A stretch of DNA of 58,339 nt from Chlorobi bacterium Chlorobi_1 (GTDB taxonomy: Bacteria > Bacteroidota > Chlorobiia > Chlorobiales > Chlorobiaceae): positions 1-58,339 of the forward strand of contig OMIK01000004.1 of assembly GCA_900299075.1 (NCBI GenBank). The letters run 5' to 3'. The notes beneath the pieces are model-generated. The model saw nothing but the letters and a program-made list of their open reading frames with translations, was not told where the DNA came from and did not search any database. The translations under genes and the position numbers were made by a program. Positions 11,579 to 20,149 of this stretch are shown here, in pieces (position 1 is the first letter of the stretch; every line of letters starts with the position of its first letter).

Positions 11579-12378
11579 ACGATCACCTTCTGCTGAGCGG
11601 AAAATCGGGAAGGGCCGCCAATGAACAGGACAAGTGCCGCCCAGAACACCACCACGGTGCTCAAGACGGCAGGGACAAGAGGATCGGCGGCGACCGATGC
11701 GGTAAGGCAGTTGAAGCATCCATGCCACAGGGCGACGACGGCCACCGACCCGCCGGAACCGTTGAAGAGCCAGGTGAGGACGAGCGTGCCGGCAAAGAGG
11801 CCGAACGCCCATCCGGCGGCGATGGATGGGTCGAAGAGGTAGAAGAACTGTGGCAGGTGCCAGAGTCCCCAGAAAACGGCAAGCACTGCCGAGGAGGCGA
11901 ACGCGCCCCTGTCCCTCTGCAGCCGGGGCAGCGCGAAACCTCGCCAGCCGGCCTCCTCGCCGATGCCGAACGTTACGATCCACAGCGCCAGTGCCCCGAT
12001 GCCGAGCGGCGGCAGGAAGTGCACCCTGCCGAACTCGTCAAGACCGGTATGCTTCCGGAGAAGAAGGTTGATCGCGACAAGGACCGCACCGCCAAGGATG
12101 AGCGGCGACAACCCCATCACCCACCAGAACGGCCGGGGCCTGACGGCCATGCGGCGCCGCCAAAGCCTGGCAAGTCCTGGAACCCCTTCCATGAAAAGGG
12201 TGACGGCCACCGCCGAGAGCAACGGCCCGTAACCCACGAGGTAATGGGCCCACCGGGGAAGCAGCTCGGGTATGGCCCCCTGCTGCTGCAGGGCCAACGG
12301 GATCCCGATCGACCACGACAGTGCGTAGGCGAGCAGGAAGAAGGCCACCAGGGCCGCAGTCTGTTTGCGCTCTTTCAT
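11575..12378 (-). CDS. CPBP family intramembrane metalloprotease (copy 2)
   Basis: A second CPBP protein (267 residues, about 7-8 TM segments). The motifs are FGIGEEAGWRGFAL (EExxxR), FWGLWHLPQFFY and LWHGCFNCL (HxxxN). It is the first gene of the coupled pair. The two proteins share the motif layout but little other sequence, so they are old paralogues or form a heteromer. No bacteriocin precursor or small exported peptide is seen next to them. Confidence 0.88.
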   Translation of the reverse strand: MKERKQTAALVAFFLLAYALSWSIGIPLALQQQGAIPELLPRWAHYLVGYGPLLSAVAVTLFMEGVPGLARLWRRRMAVRPRPFWWVMGLSPLILGGAVLVAINLLLRKHTGLDEFGRVHFLPPLGIGALALWIVTFGIGEEAGWRGFALPRLQRDRGAFASSAVLAVFWGLWHLPQFFYLFDPSIAAGWAFGLFAGTLVLTWLFNGSGGSVAVVALWHGCFNCLTASVAADPLVPAVLSTVVVFWAALVLFIGGPSRFSAQQKVIV

Positions 12379-12664
12379 GAGGGTGGCGAGCTGCTTTTGA
12401 GGTAACCGTATCGACCCGGGTCCGGCTCACAGGAAACGCCTGAAGGATACGTTGGCGACACGCGCAACCGCATCGGAGAAAAAAACGGGTATCCGTTGTC
12501 CGGGGGAACATGATGCCCTGAGGGAAAAGATACGAACTTTCCGGAATTTCCAGGCTTTCGCAGGGGGGGGGAAGCGACAGGGCTTGGCAGAAAAGCGTGA
12601 AGCCCCGTTCGGGCAGGGCTTCACGTTGTTCAAACAAGCAGCACGACATCGTGCCGACCGGCGC
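12379..12664. other. Intergenic region with G9 homopolymer
   Basis: No gene is recognised. It separates the CPBP pair from the sqr unit, both on the minus strand. It contains a run of nine G at 12563-12571 and the terminator at 12591-12624. The CPBP promoter should lie here; no clear consensus is seen. Confidence 0.5.
12591..12624 (-). terminator. Rho-independent terminator of the sqr unit
   Basis: On the minus strand a 9-bp stem GTGAAGCCC/GGGCTTCAC with a 10-base loop is followed by GCTTTTC. It lies about 40 bases past the stop of the 52-residue gene and ends the sqr transcription unit. Confidence 0.7.
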
Positions 12665-12823
12665 TCAGGAGTGGCCGCCGGCGACGATGCGGATCATCTT
12701 GTAGTTCAGGATGAGGAACCTGATCAGCTGCCACGGCACGAACTTGCGCCAGAAGAGGGTGGCAGAATCAGGAACAGGCGGGTAGGCTTCGTCGTAGTAA
12801 GCCTTGATCTTATAGTTGCCCAT
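12665..12823 (-). CDS. Small 52-residue protein downstream of sqr
   Basis: MGNYKIKAYYDEAYPPVPDS opens this short protein. It continues through an aromatic, basic segment into a hydrophobic stretch (WQLIRFLILNYKMIRIV, about 31-47) and ends GGHS. The ORF has a clean ATG and a TGA stop. It lies 74 bases after sqr on the same strand and is enclosed by the terminator at 12591-12624. The C-terminal part could be an amphipathic membrane-surface helix. No family is recognised. The shared unit suggests a role near sulfide:quinone reductase, but this is inference. No strong ribosome-binding site is visible. Confidence 0.6.
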   Translation of the reverse strand: MGNYKIKAYYDEAYPPVPDSATLFWRKFVPWQLIRFLILNYKMIRIVAGGHS

Positions 12824-12897
12824 GGTTCTCGAAGTTTATTGGTTCGATAGTTTCTCAGCCGGGACGATGCCCGGCGCGCCAGTAAATCTATGCACGC

Positions 12898-14355
12898 TCA
12901 CTCCGGGATAAGGTACCAGAACGGATAGCCCTTCGCCTTGTGGAAGAAGAGGTAGTGCAGGATGAACTTCAGCCAGTGGCCCGCGAGGCCCGCCTCGCCG
13001 ACCGAGAAGTTCATGTCGCGGCCCCACTCCGGATATTTCTCCCAGTCCGGGACGATCGGGAAGACGGTCATCGAGGCGCCGAGCCCGTCGAATGAACCGA
13101 AACCGCCGGAGACGATGCAGGCGGCGCCCATCCGGGCCATCGAGGCCTTGTGGTGGTGCTCCTTGTGGCCGTCCTGGATCTGCTCGGCGATATTGAGGGC
13201 GACGATCTTGCCGATAACGCCGGAGGGCATGCCGGTACGCGGCGGGGTCGGGAATATCTGGCGCCCGTTGGGGCTGGACTGCGGCTTCGAGCTCGGGTGC
13301 GGCGGCGCGAAGGCGATCCCGGCAGCGTAGATGTTCTTGTACATCGGCGTCTGGTAGATCGTCGGCCAGTCGGCGGCGCTCCACTCGTCGAAAGGCTTGG
13401 CGGCATAGTCCGCGTCAACCTTCATGAACTTGTTCGGAAGGAACATCTTGTCGGTGATGTCGTTGCCGCTCTTGTCGAAGGCGGTCAGGCCGACGCCGGA
13501 GAAGGAGGGGATGAGCATGGCGAAATCGAACTGCTCGGTCTTCATCTCGCCGTCGAGGGTCTCGTAATGGACCACTCCCGGCTCCACCTTGTAGACGCCG
13601 GCCCGCCGGATCCAGTTGATGCCGTACTCGGCGAGCAGCGACTCGGTAAAGACCTTGGTCGGGGTGATGTAGCCGCCGCGCTTGATGAAGGCGCCGGCCA
13701 TGCCGAAGTCGCCGAGTTCGTACTCGTTCGAGATCCAGGTGATCTGGGCCATCTTGGTGAGGCCCGCCTTGGAGATCTCGTAGGCGACGTTCAGGATGTA
13801 CTCGAACGCGGCGCCCTGGCAGGTGGCCATGGCGTGGCCGGTGCCGATGACGAAGTGCTGCTTCTGGCCGGCCCGCATCTTCTTGATGCTCTCCTGGAGC
13901 TTCTCCCAGGCGTGGGCGGCATGGCTGTAGGTGCAGACGGAGAGGGAGTTCTTGTCCGGACCGAGGCCTTCGGTAGCCTCGAAGTTCAGCTTCGGGCCAG
14001 TGGCGTTCACCAGGTAGTCGTAATCGACAGCCTCGGTCTGGCCGGCCTTTTCACCATCGGTATACTCGATCGTCACATATCCGCGGTCATACCCGGGATA
14101 CCCTTCCGGGTAGATGGAGACCGCCTTGGCCTGCTTGAAGATGATTCCCCAGCGGTCATAGACCTTCTGGAGCTTGAAACGGACCTGGTCGATGGTCATC
14201 TGGCCGACACCGACCCAGATGTTCGACGGGATCCACTGGTAGTAGCTGTTCGGGCTGACGACCACGACCTCATGATTCTTGCCGAGTTTCTTCTTGAGAA
14301 ACGAGGCACAGGTATGGCCTGCAACTCCGGCCCCTAAAACAACAACCTTTGCCAT
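12898..14355 (-). CDS. sqr: Sulfide:quinone oxidoreductase
   Basis: Membrane-bound flavoprotein that oxidises sulfide to sulfur or polysulfide and reduces the quinone pool. It has 485 residues, an N-terminal FAD-binding VVVLGAGVAGHTCASFLKK, and a second nucleotide motif HFVIGTGHAMATCQG. Candidate redox Cys residues lie at about 17, 142, 175 and in MGAACIVSGG near 408. The C-terminus (GLAGHWLKFILHYLFFHKAKGYPFWYLIPE) is amphipathic and aromatic, as expected for membrane attachment. The closest subtype is probably one of the longer Chlorobi SQRs (type VI-like), but this is not certain. A 52-residue gene follows, and the gene is divergent from an ArsA-like ATPase. Confidence 0.9.
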   Translation of the reverse strand: MAKVVVLGAGVAGHTCASFLKKKLGKNHEVVVVSPNSYYQWIPSNIWVGVGQMTIDQVRFKLQKVYDRWGIIFKQAKAVSIYPEGYPGYDRGYVTIEYTDGEKAGQTEAVDYDYLVNATGPKLNFEATEGLGPDKNSLSVCTYSHAAHAWEKLQESIKKMRAGQKQHFVIGTGHAMATCQGAAFEYILNVAYEISKAGLTKMAQITWISNEYELGDFGMAGAFIKRGGYITPTKVFTESLLAEYGINWIRRAGVYKVEPGVVHYETLDGEMKTEQFDFAMLIPSFSGVGLTAFDKSGNDITDKMFLPNKFMKVDADYAAKPFDEWSAADWPTIYQTPMYKNIYAAGIAFAPPHPSSKPQSSPNGRQIFPTPPRTGMPSGVIGKIVALNIAEQIQDGHKEHHHKASMARMGAACIVSGGFGSFDGLGASMTVFPIVPDWEKYPEWGRDMNFSVGEAGLAGHWLKFILHYLFFHKAKGYPFWYLIPE

Positions 14356-14696
14356 AAGATGTCCGGGTTTTCAATTGTTAATGCAATACTGACACGCTTT
14401 CGGTCTCTATTCACGGCGGAACACATTCCCGACGGGTTTACCTGGTTAAGGAAAATGAGATAGCAAAAGAGAGCGCGGGCGGGCATGAACGGCAAAGGAA
14501 CGCGATGCACCGGACATGCAACAAAATCCCCCTCCTCAATTCTAAGCATAAGCCCATAAGAAAGCAACAATAACGGCTATATTTTTTTTAAAAAAGAGAC
14601 CCCCGCCGTCGGGGATCATGATGAATTTTCAGGCATGCCCGACCGTTAGTTACCGTATACCCCGCCGCAGGCAACGCTCCCCCGCAAGGAGGCATC
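14356..14696. other. Divergent intergenic region between sqr and the ArsA-like gene
   Basis: No convincing gene is present. It must hold the sqr promoter (minus) and the ArsA promoter (plus). An AT tract spans 14580-14594. Next to it CCCCG/CGGGG (14601-14614) forms a 5-bp stem that, read on the minus strand, is followed by TCTCTTTTTT; this could block antisense transcription from the arsA side into sqr, but the stem is short. AGGAGG at 14689-14694 precedes the ArsA start. Confidence 0.4.
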
Positions 14697-15905
14697 ATGA
14701 GGAACATCGTGTTCACGGGGAAGGGCGGCGTAGGCAAGACCTCGATCGCCGCGGCCACCGCCGTCAGGGCAGCCGGCATGGGGTACCGGACTCTGGTGAT
14801 CTCAACCGACCCGGCCCACAGCCTCGGAGACTCCTTCGACATCCCGCTCGGCCCGTCGCCGGTGAAGATCGCGGAGAACCTCTGGGGTCAGGAGGTGAGC
14901 GTCTACGGCGATCTGTCGCTCAACTGGGAGATCGTGCGGGAGCACTTCGCGCACCTCATGGAGGTGCAGGGGATCCAGGGGATCTACATCGAGGAGATGG
15001 GGGTGCTGCCCGGCATGGAGGAGCTCTTCTCGCTCTCCTACATCAAGCGCTACAACGAGTCCGACGAGTACGACCTCCTGGTGGTGGACTGCGCGCCGAC
15101 GGGCGAGACGCTGCGCCTGCTCTCGATCCCGGAGACCTTCGGCTGGATGCTGAAGCTGATGCGCAACCTCGAGAAGTATGTGGTCAAGCCGGTGATCCGC
15201 CCGCTCTCGAAACGGATCGGCAAACTGCACGACCTCGTACCGGAGACCGAGGTGTACGACCAGGTTGACCAGCTCTTCTCGTCGATCGAGGGGATCATCG
15301 AGCTGCTCTCCGACGGGTCGAAAACCACCGTCCGCCTGGTCATGAACCCGGAGAAGATGGTGATCAAGGAGTCGATGCGGGCGCTGACCTACCTGAACCT
15401 CTACAACATCACCGTCGACCAGGTCGTCGTCAACAGGGTCTACATGGACGAGGTCGACGGCCAGTACTTCACGGGATGGAAGGAGATCCAGAAGCGCTAC
15501 CTCGAGCAGATCGAGACCTCCTTCGCCCCGATCCCCATCACCAGGGTGCCGCTCTTCCGCACCGAGGTGCTGGGGCTGGAGATGCTCGGCAGGGTCGGCC
15601 AGGCGGTCTACGGCGACCGCAACCCCCTCGACATCTTCTACCGGGAGGAGCACGTCGAGATCAGGAAGTCCGGTGACGGCCGCTACCTGATGAAGCTCCG
15701 CCTGCCGTTCGTTTCCGACAACCGGATGGAGGCCAACGTCACGCAGATCGGCGACTCGATGACCGTCCGGATCGGCAACTACCAGAAGGGGGTGGTGCTG
15801 CCGACCTTCCTTGCCGGGATGCGGGTCGCCGGCGCCAGGTACGAAGAGAAGTGGCTCGTCATCGAGTTCCTGAAGAAGGAGCCCGTCCGGGAGGGCGCGG
15901 CATGA
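14697..15905 (+). CDS. ArsA/Get3-type ATPase with C-terminal HSP20-like domain
   Basis: 402 residues. The N-terminus has the deviant Walker A (P-loop) GKGGVGKTS with the signature Lys, then [12 protein letters not shown] (switch I-like). A middle helical region follows, and from about residue 318 there is a beta-rich ArsA_HSP20-like domain ([20 protein letters not shown]...). Green sulfur bacteria carry several ArsA-like proteins of this kind, which are not necessarily arsenite pumps. No arsenic resistance genes are nearby. A role as a chaperone or targeting ATPase is more likely; the client is unknown. Confidence 0.85.
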   Translation: MRNIVFTGKGGVGKTSIAAATAVRAAGMGYRTLVISTDPAHSLGDSFDIPLGPSPVKIAENLWGQEVSVYGDLSLNWEIVREHFAHLMEVQGIQGIYIEEMGVLPGMEELFSLSYIKRYNESDEYDLLVVDCAPTGETLRLLSIPETFGWMLKLMRNLEKYVVKPVIRPLSKRIGKLHDLVPETEVYDQVDQLFSSIEGIIELLSDGSKTTVRLVMNPEKMVIKESMRALTYLNLYNITVDQVVVNRVYMDEVDGQYFTGWKEIQKRYLEQIETSFAPIPITRVPLFRTEVLGLEMLGRVGQAVYGDRNPLDIFYREEHVEIRKSGDGRYLMKLRLPFVSDNRMEANVTQIGDSMTVRIGNYQKGVVLPTFLAGMRVAGARYEEKWLVIEFLKKEPVREGAA

Positions 15906-16032
15906 CGCCTGCCGGGGAGCGGCCCACCGCCGGCACCGCCGTTTTTTTTCACTCCGTCGGGAAGGAAAATTTTCTGATCTTTAAACAGGATAGATCGCGC
16001 CCCGGAAGGGGCCCCATCAGTATGAACCACGA

Positions 16033-17637
16033 ATGAACCGTCAACTCCTCCTCGGTGCCGAGGCCGTCGCCCAGGGCGCGCTCGATGCCGGCATATCGGG
16101 CGTCTACGCCTACCCCGGGACCCCCTCCACGGAAATCACCGAATACATCCAGCGATCGAAAGCCGCGCGGGCAGGCGGGGTCCGCTCCTCCTGGTCGGCC
16201 AACGAGAAGACCGCCTACGAGGCGGCGCTCGGCATGTCCTACGCCGGAAAGCGCAGCCTGGTATGCATGAAGCACGTGGGGCTGAACGTCGCCGCCGACG
16301 CCTTCATCAACTCGGCCATCACCGGCGTCAACGGCGGTCTGGTGCTCGCCGTGGCCGACGACCCGTCGATGCACTCGTCGCAGAACGAGCAGGACAGCCG
16401 CGCCTACGGCCGCTTCGCGATGGTGCCGGTGCTGGAACCTGCCTCGCAGCAGGAGCTTTACGATACGATGTTCCACGCCTTCGCGCTCTCGGAGGAGGTA
16501 CGCCTGCCGGTGATCGTCAGGATGACCACGCGCCTGTCGCACTCGAGGGCCGGGGTCGAGCAGCGCTCCCCGCGCCCGCAGAACGCGCTGAAGGCCGAGT
16601 ACGCGCCGGAGCGCTTCGTGCTCATGCCGCACAACGCAAGGGTGCAGTACCGCCACCTGCTCGACCTGCAGCCGAAGCTCGAGGAGCTGTCGGAGTCGTC
16701 GTTCCTGAACCGGCCTGCCGGGGGCTCCGGCCCCATCGGGGTGATCGCCTTCGGCATAGGGTACAACTATGCGATGGAGGCCCGGGCGGCCCACGGCATC
16801 GAGTGCCGGGTGCTGAAGATCGGCCAGTATCCGCTGCCGAGGAGGATGGTCGAGGAGCTCTTCGCCGCCTGCTCCGAGGTGCTGGTGGTCGAGGAGGGCT
16901 ATCCGGTCTACGAGGAGCTCTTCAGGGGCTACTTCGGTTCGCCGAAGGTGCGGGGCCGTATGGACGGGACCCTGCCGCGAGCCGGAGAGCTCACCACCGA
17001 CCTGCTCGCCTCGGCGCTCGGCGTCGGACTGCCGGAGACCCCGGCGATCCCGGGGATCGTGGCGAACCGGCCGCCGGAGCTCTGCAAAGGGTGCGGCCAC
17101 CGCGACATGTTCGACGCGATCACCGTCGCCATCAGGGAGCACGCCGACCACCACGTCTTCTCGGACATCGGCTGTTACACCCTCGGGGCCCTGCCCCCGT
17201 ACAGCGCAATCCATACCTGCGTGGACATGGGTGCGGCAATCACCATGGCCAAGGGCGCGGCCGATGCCGGGCTCAGGCCCGCCGTGTGCGTCATCGGCGA
17301 CTCGACCTTCACCCACTCCGGAATGACCGGACTGCTCGATGCGGTCAACGACCGCTCGCCGGTGACGGTGGTGATCGCGGACAACGACACCACCGCCATG
17401 ACGGGCGGCCAGCAGTCGTCGGCCACCGGTCCGAAGCTGGTGGATATCTGCATCGGGCTCGGCGTCGACCGGGCACATATCAGGCACTTCGTGCCACTCA
17501 GGAAAAACCTTGACGAGGCTGTCGCCATCCTGCGCGAAGAGTTCGCGTTCGAAGGGGTCTCGGTGGTAATCGCCCAGCGCGACTGCATCGAGAAGGCGGC
17601 AAAAGAGAAACGCCGAGCGGCGGCAAAAGGGCAGTAA
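16033..17637 (+). CDS. iorA: Indolepyruvate ferredoxin oxidoreductase, alpha subunit (no C-terminal ferredoxin domain)
   Basis: TPP-dependent subunit that oxidatively decarboxylates aryl pyruvates to aryl-acetyl-CoA, or the reverse using ferredoxin. 534 residues: an N-terminal pyrimidine-binding domain (GVYAYPGTPSTEIT) and a C-terminal TPP domain (GDSTFTHSGMTGLLDAVND...DNDTTAMTGGQQ). Cys351, Cys354, Cys381 and Cys518 match the ligand pattern of the proximal [4Fe-4S] cluster. The usual C-terminal two-cluster ferredoxin domain is missing; the protein ends in a basic Lys/Arg/Ala tail. iorB follows after 6 bases. Confidence 0.92.
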   Translation: MNRQLLLGAEAVAQGALDAGISGVYAYPGTPSTEITEYIQRSKAARAGGVRSSWSANEKTAYEAALGMSYAGKRSLVCMKHVGLNVAADAFINSAITGVNGGLVLAVADDPSMHSSQNEQDSRAYGRFAMVPVLEPASQQELYDTMFHAFALSEEVRLPVIVRMTTRLSHSRAGVEQRSPRPQNALKAEYAPERFVLMPHNARVQYRHLLDLQPKLEELSESSFLNRPAGGSGPIGVIAFGIGYNYAMEARAAHGIECRVLKIGQYPLPRRMVEELFAACSEVLVVEEGYPVYEELFRGYFGSPKVRGRMDGTLPRAGELTTDLLASALGVGLPETPAIPGIVANRPPELCKGCGHRDMFDAITVAIREHADHHVFSDIGCYTLGALPPYSAIHTCVDMGAAITMAKGAADAGLRPAVCVIGDSTFTHSGMTGLLDAVNDRSPVTVVIADNDTTAMTGGQQSSATGPKLVDICIGLGVDRAHIRHFVPLRKNLDEAVAILREEFAFEGVSVVIAQRDCIEKAAKEKRRAAAKGQ

Positions 17638-17643
17638 ACGGCT

Positions 17644-18219
17644 ATGCAGAAGAACATCATACTCGCCGGGGTCGGCGGCCAGGGAATCCTCAGCATCGCC
17701 GCGGTCATCGACTGGGCGGCACTCCAGGAGGGGCTCGAAATCCGCCAGGCCGAGGTGCACGGCATGAGCCAGCGCGGCGGCGCGGTGCAGTCGCACCTTC
17801 GGATCGCGGACCACGAACTCTACGCGGACCTGATCGCGTTCGGTACGGCGGACCTCATCCTCTCGGTCGAACCGCTGGAGGCGCTGCGCTACCTTCCCTA
17901 CCTCGCCCCCGACGGCCACGTAGCCACCGCGCTCGAACCCTTCGTGAACATACCTGACTATCCGCCGATGGAGGGGATACTCGCCGAGCTTGCCCGCATC
18001 GGCGCGCCGGTCCTGGTGCCGGCCGCAGAGATCGCCAGGGAGGCCGGAAGCGCACGGGCATCGAACATGGTCATGCTGGGGGCGGGCGCGCCCTTCACCG
18101 GCATCGCGCCGGACAAGCTGGAAGCGGGCATCGAGGCCCTCTTCGGAGCCAAGGGGCGCGAGGTCGTCGACAGCAACATCAGGGCCTTCCGCAGGGGGCT
18201 GGAGCTTTCAACCAACTAA
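17644..18219 (+). CDS. iorB: Indolepyruvate ferredoxin oxidoreductase, beta subunit
   Basis: The gamma-domain partner of IorA, 191 residues. [23 protein letters not shown] is the diagnostic N-terminus, and [18 protein letters not shown] is the second hallmark. The length is typical. It sits between iorA (6 bases) and paaK (11 bases), giving a tight operon for aryl 2-oxoacid to aryl-CoA to aryl acid conversion. Confidence 0.95.
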   Translation: MQKNIILAGVGGQGILSIAAVIDWAALQEGLEIRQAEVHGMSQRGGAVQSHLRIADHELYADLIAFGTADLILSVEPLEALRYLPYLAPDGHVATALEPFVNIPDYPPMEGILAELARIGAPVLVPAAEIAREAGSARASNMVMLGAGAPFTGIAPDKLEAGIEALFGAKGREVVDSNIRAFRRGLELSTN

Positions 18220-18230
18220 CACCGACATCC

Positions 18231-19532
18231 ATGATCTGGAACGAGCATCACGAGTGCATGGGCCGCGACCAGCTGGCCGAACTGCAGGGCGAACGGCTCC
18301 GCCAAATGGTCGAGCGCATCTACTTCAATGTCCCGTTCTACCGTGGCAAGCTGCAGGAGATGGGGATCGAGCCGGGCGACATCCGCTCGATCGAGGATCT
18401 GCAGAGACTCCCCTTCACCACCAAGCAGGACCTGCGCGACAACTACCCCTTCGGCCTCTTCGCCGTGCCGCAGGCCGACGTCGTCCGCTTCCACGCCTCC
18501 AGCGGCACCACGGGCAAGTCGACCGTCGTCGGGTACACCCACAACGACATCCTCATGTGGTCGGAGGTGGTCGCCCGCTCCCTCTCCATGGCCGGCGTGA
18601 CCAAGCACGACATCATCCAGGTCGCCTACGGCTACGGCCTCTTCACCGGCGGCCTCGGCCTGCACTACGGCGCCGAGAAGGTGGGCGCATCGGTCATCCC
18701 GATCTCCGGCGGCAACACCATGAAGCAGCTGCAGCTCCTCGAGGACTTCGGTTCGACGGTCATCGCCTGCACCCCCTCCTACGCGGCCTTCCTCGGCGAG
18801 TCGATCCGCGACGCGAAGCTCGACCCGTCGAAGATCAAGCTCAGGGCGGGCATCTTCGGCGCCGAACCCTGGACCGAGGAGATGCGCACGCAGATCCAGA
18901 ACCTGCTCGGCCTGAAGGCCTACGACATCTACGGCCTCTCCGAGGTGATCGGCCCCGGCGTCTCGATGGAGTGCTCCGTCCAGCACGGCATGCACATCTT
19001 CGAGGACCACTTCATCCCCGAGATCATCAACCCCGAGAGCGGCGAGGTGCTCCCCTACGGCGAGCTGGGCGAGCTGGTCTTCACCGCAGTCACCAAGGAG
19101 GCGCTGCCGCTCCTGCGCTACCGCACCCGCGACCTCACCCGCCTGCACGCCGAGCGCTGCGAGTGCGGCCGGACGATGGTGCGCATGGAGAAGTGCGTCG
19201 GCCGTTCAGACGACATGCTCATCATCCGCGGCGTGAACGTCTTCCCGTCGCAGGTCGAGTCGGTGCTGCTCGAGATGAGCGAGACGAAGCCACACTACCT
19301 GCTGGTCGTCGACCGACAGAACAACCTGGACACCCTCGAGATCCAGGTCGAGGTAGAGGAGCAGTTCTTCTCCGACGAGGTCAAGGAGCTCGAAGGGCTC
19401 CGCAAGCGCATCAGCAACAACCTGACCAGCCTCCTCGGCCTGCACGCCGGCGTCAGGCTGGTAGAGCCCGGCACCATCGAGCGCAGCCAGGGCAAGGCGC
19501 AGCGCGTCGTCGACAAACGCAAACTCTCGTAA
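18231..19532 (+). CDS. paaK: Phenylacetate--CoA ligase
   Basis: Adenylate-forming enzyme that activates phenylacetate or related aryl acids with CoA. The 433-residue protein has the P-loop-like [34 protein letters not shown] (adenylate binding), [10 protein letters not shown] and the C-terminal [20 protein letters not shown] hinge. In anaerobes this enzyme commonly pairs with Ior: run toward aryl acids it conserves energy, and run in reverse it allows aryl-acid assimilation into aromatic amino acids. The order iorA-iorB-paaK-ACT supports that role. Confidence 0.95.
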   Translation: MIWNEHHECMGRDQLAELQGERLRQMVERIYFNVPFYRGKLQEMGIEPGDIRSIEDLQRLPFTTKQDLRDNYPFGLFAVPQADVVRFHASSGTTGKSTVVGYTHNDILMWSEVVARSLSMAGVTKHDIIQVAYGYGLFTGGLGLHYGAEKVGASVIPISGGNTMKQLQLLEDFGSTVIACTPSYAAFLGESIRDAKLDPSKIKLRAGIFGAEPWTEEMRTQIQNLLGLKAYDIYGLSEVIGPGVSMECSVQHGMHIFEDHFIPEIINPESGEVLPYGELGELVFTAVTKEALPLLRYRTRDLTRLHAERCECGRTMVRMEKCVGRSDDMLIIRGVNVFPSQVESVLLEMSETKPHYLLVVDRQNNLDTLEIQVEVEEQFFSDEVKELEGLRKRISNNLTSLLGLHAGVRLVEPGTIERSQGKAQRVVDKRKLS

Positions 19533-19550
19533 CCGCAAGGAGTAGCCACC

Positions 19551-19979
19551 ATGATCATCAAGCAACTCTCGGTGTTTCTCGAAAACCGCGCCGGCCGCCT
19601 CACCGAGCTGACCGGCATCCTGGCTGACAACGGCATCAACATATCGGCCTTCAGCATCGCCGACACGACCGACTTCGGCATCCTCCGCGTGATCACCGGC
19701 AAGCCCGAGCTGGCGGAGCAGGTGCTCAGGGAGCAGGGCTTCGCCGTGAAGATCACCGACGTCATCGGCATCATCATGCACAACAAGCCGGGGGCGCTGC
19801 ACCACGCGCTGCAGATCCTGACCGACAACGGCATCTCGATCGAGTACATGTATGCCTTCGCCAGCGGTGACGGGCACGCAACCGCCGTCATCCGCACCGA
19901 CACGCCGCAGAAGGCGATCGAGGTGCTGCAGCTGCACAAGATGGAGCTGCTTCAGGCGGGGGATGTTTATCAGTTGTGA
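19551..19979 (+). CDS. Tandem ACT-domain protein
   Basis: 142 residues made almost entirely of two ACT domains. The first starts at QLSVFLENRAGRLTELTGILADNGINISAF, and the second at IGIIMHNKPGALHHALQILTDNGISIEYMYAF. Such proteins bind amino acids and regulate partner enzymes. Its place at the end of the ior-paaK operon (18 bases after paaK, with AAGGAG before the ATG) suggests that it senses aromatic amino acids for this pathway. This is inference from context and from the frequent pairing of these two genes. Confidence 0.92.
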   Translation: MIIKQLSVFLENRAGRLTELTGILADNGINISAFSIADTTDFGILRVITGKPELAEQVLREQGFAVKITDVIGIIMHNKPGALHHALQILTDNGISIEYMYAFASGDGHATAVIRTDTPQKAIEVLQLHKMELLQAGDVYQL

Positions 19980-19985
19980 CGCTCT

Positions 19986-20123
19986 CCCCGGGTCAACCCC
20001 CGGGGCAATGGTGACGGATTCTTCACCGATATCCACGGGATGATCCCCTATCCAGGAGGGCTTCAGCCCGACGGACATTCAAATCTTGCATTTTCCCGAG
20101 TTGCCCCGGGCTTCAGCCCGGGG
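19986..20123. repeat. Cluster of GC-rich hairpins with GGGCTTCAGCCC cores
   Basis: CCCCGGG/CCCGGGG pairs around 19986-20008, and CCCCGGGCT/AGCCCGGGG forms a 9-bp stem with a 2-base loop at 20104-20123. Between them AGGGCTTCAGCCCGA repeats the same core. The gap between the ACT gene and the aminotransferase holds nothing else. The shared core suggests a dispersed intergenic repeat rather than a simple terminator, because T-tracts are absent. Confidence 0.55.
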
Positions 20124-20149
20124 ACAGGGATAGCCCAAACAGACCTTAC

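Noticed and set aside
14588-14842. An 84-codon minus-strand frame at the ArsA start
   Set aside because: It overlaps the P-loop region of the ArsA gene and has no motif. The lack of a ribosome-binding site adds to the doubt.
14697-15905. Arsenite efflux role for the ArsA-like gene
   Set aside because: No arsB, arsC, arsR or arsD is nearby, and the single ATPase domain with an HSP20-like tail matches the Chlorobi ArsA-like group, not a duplicated pump ATPase.
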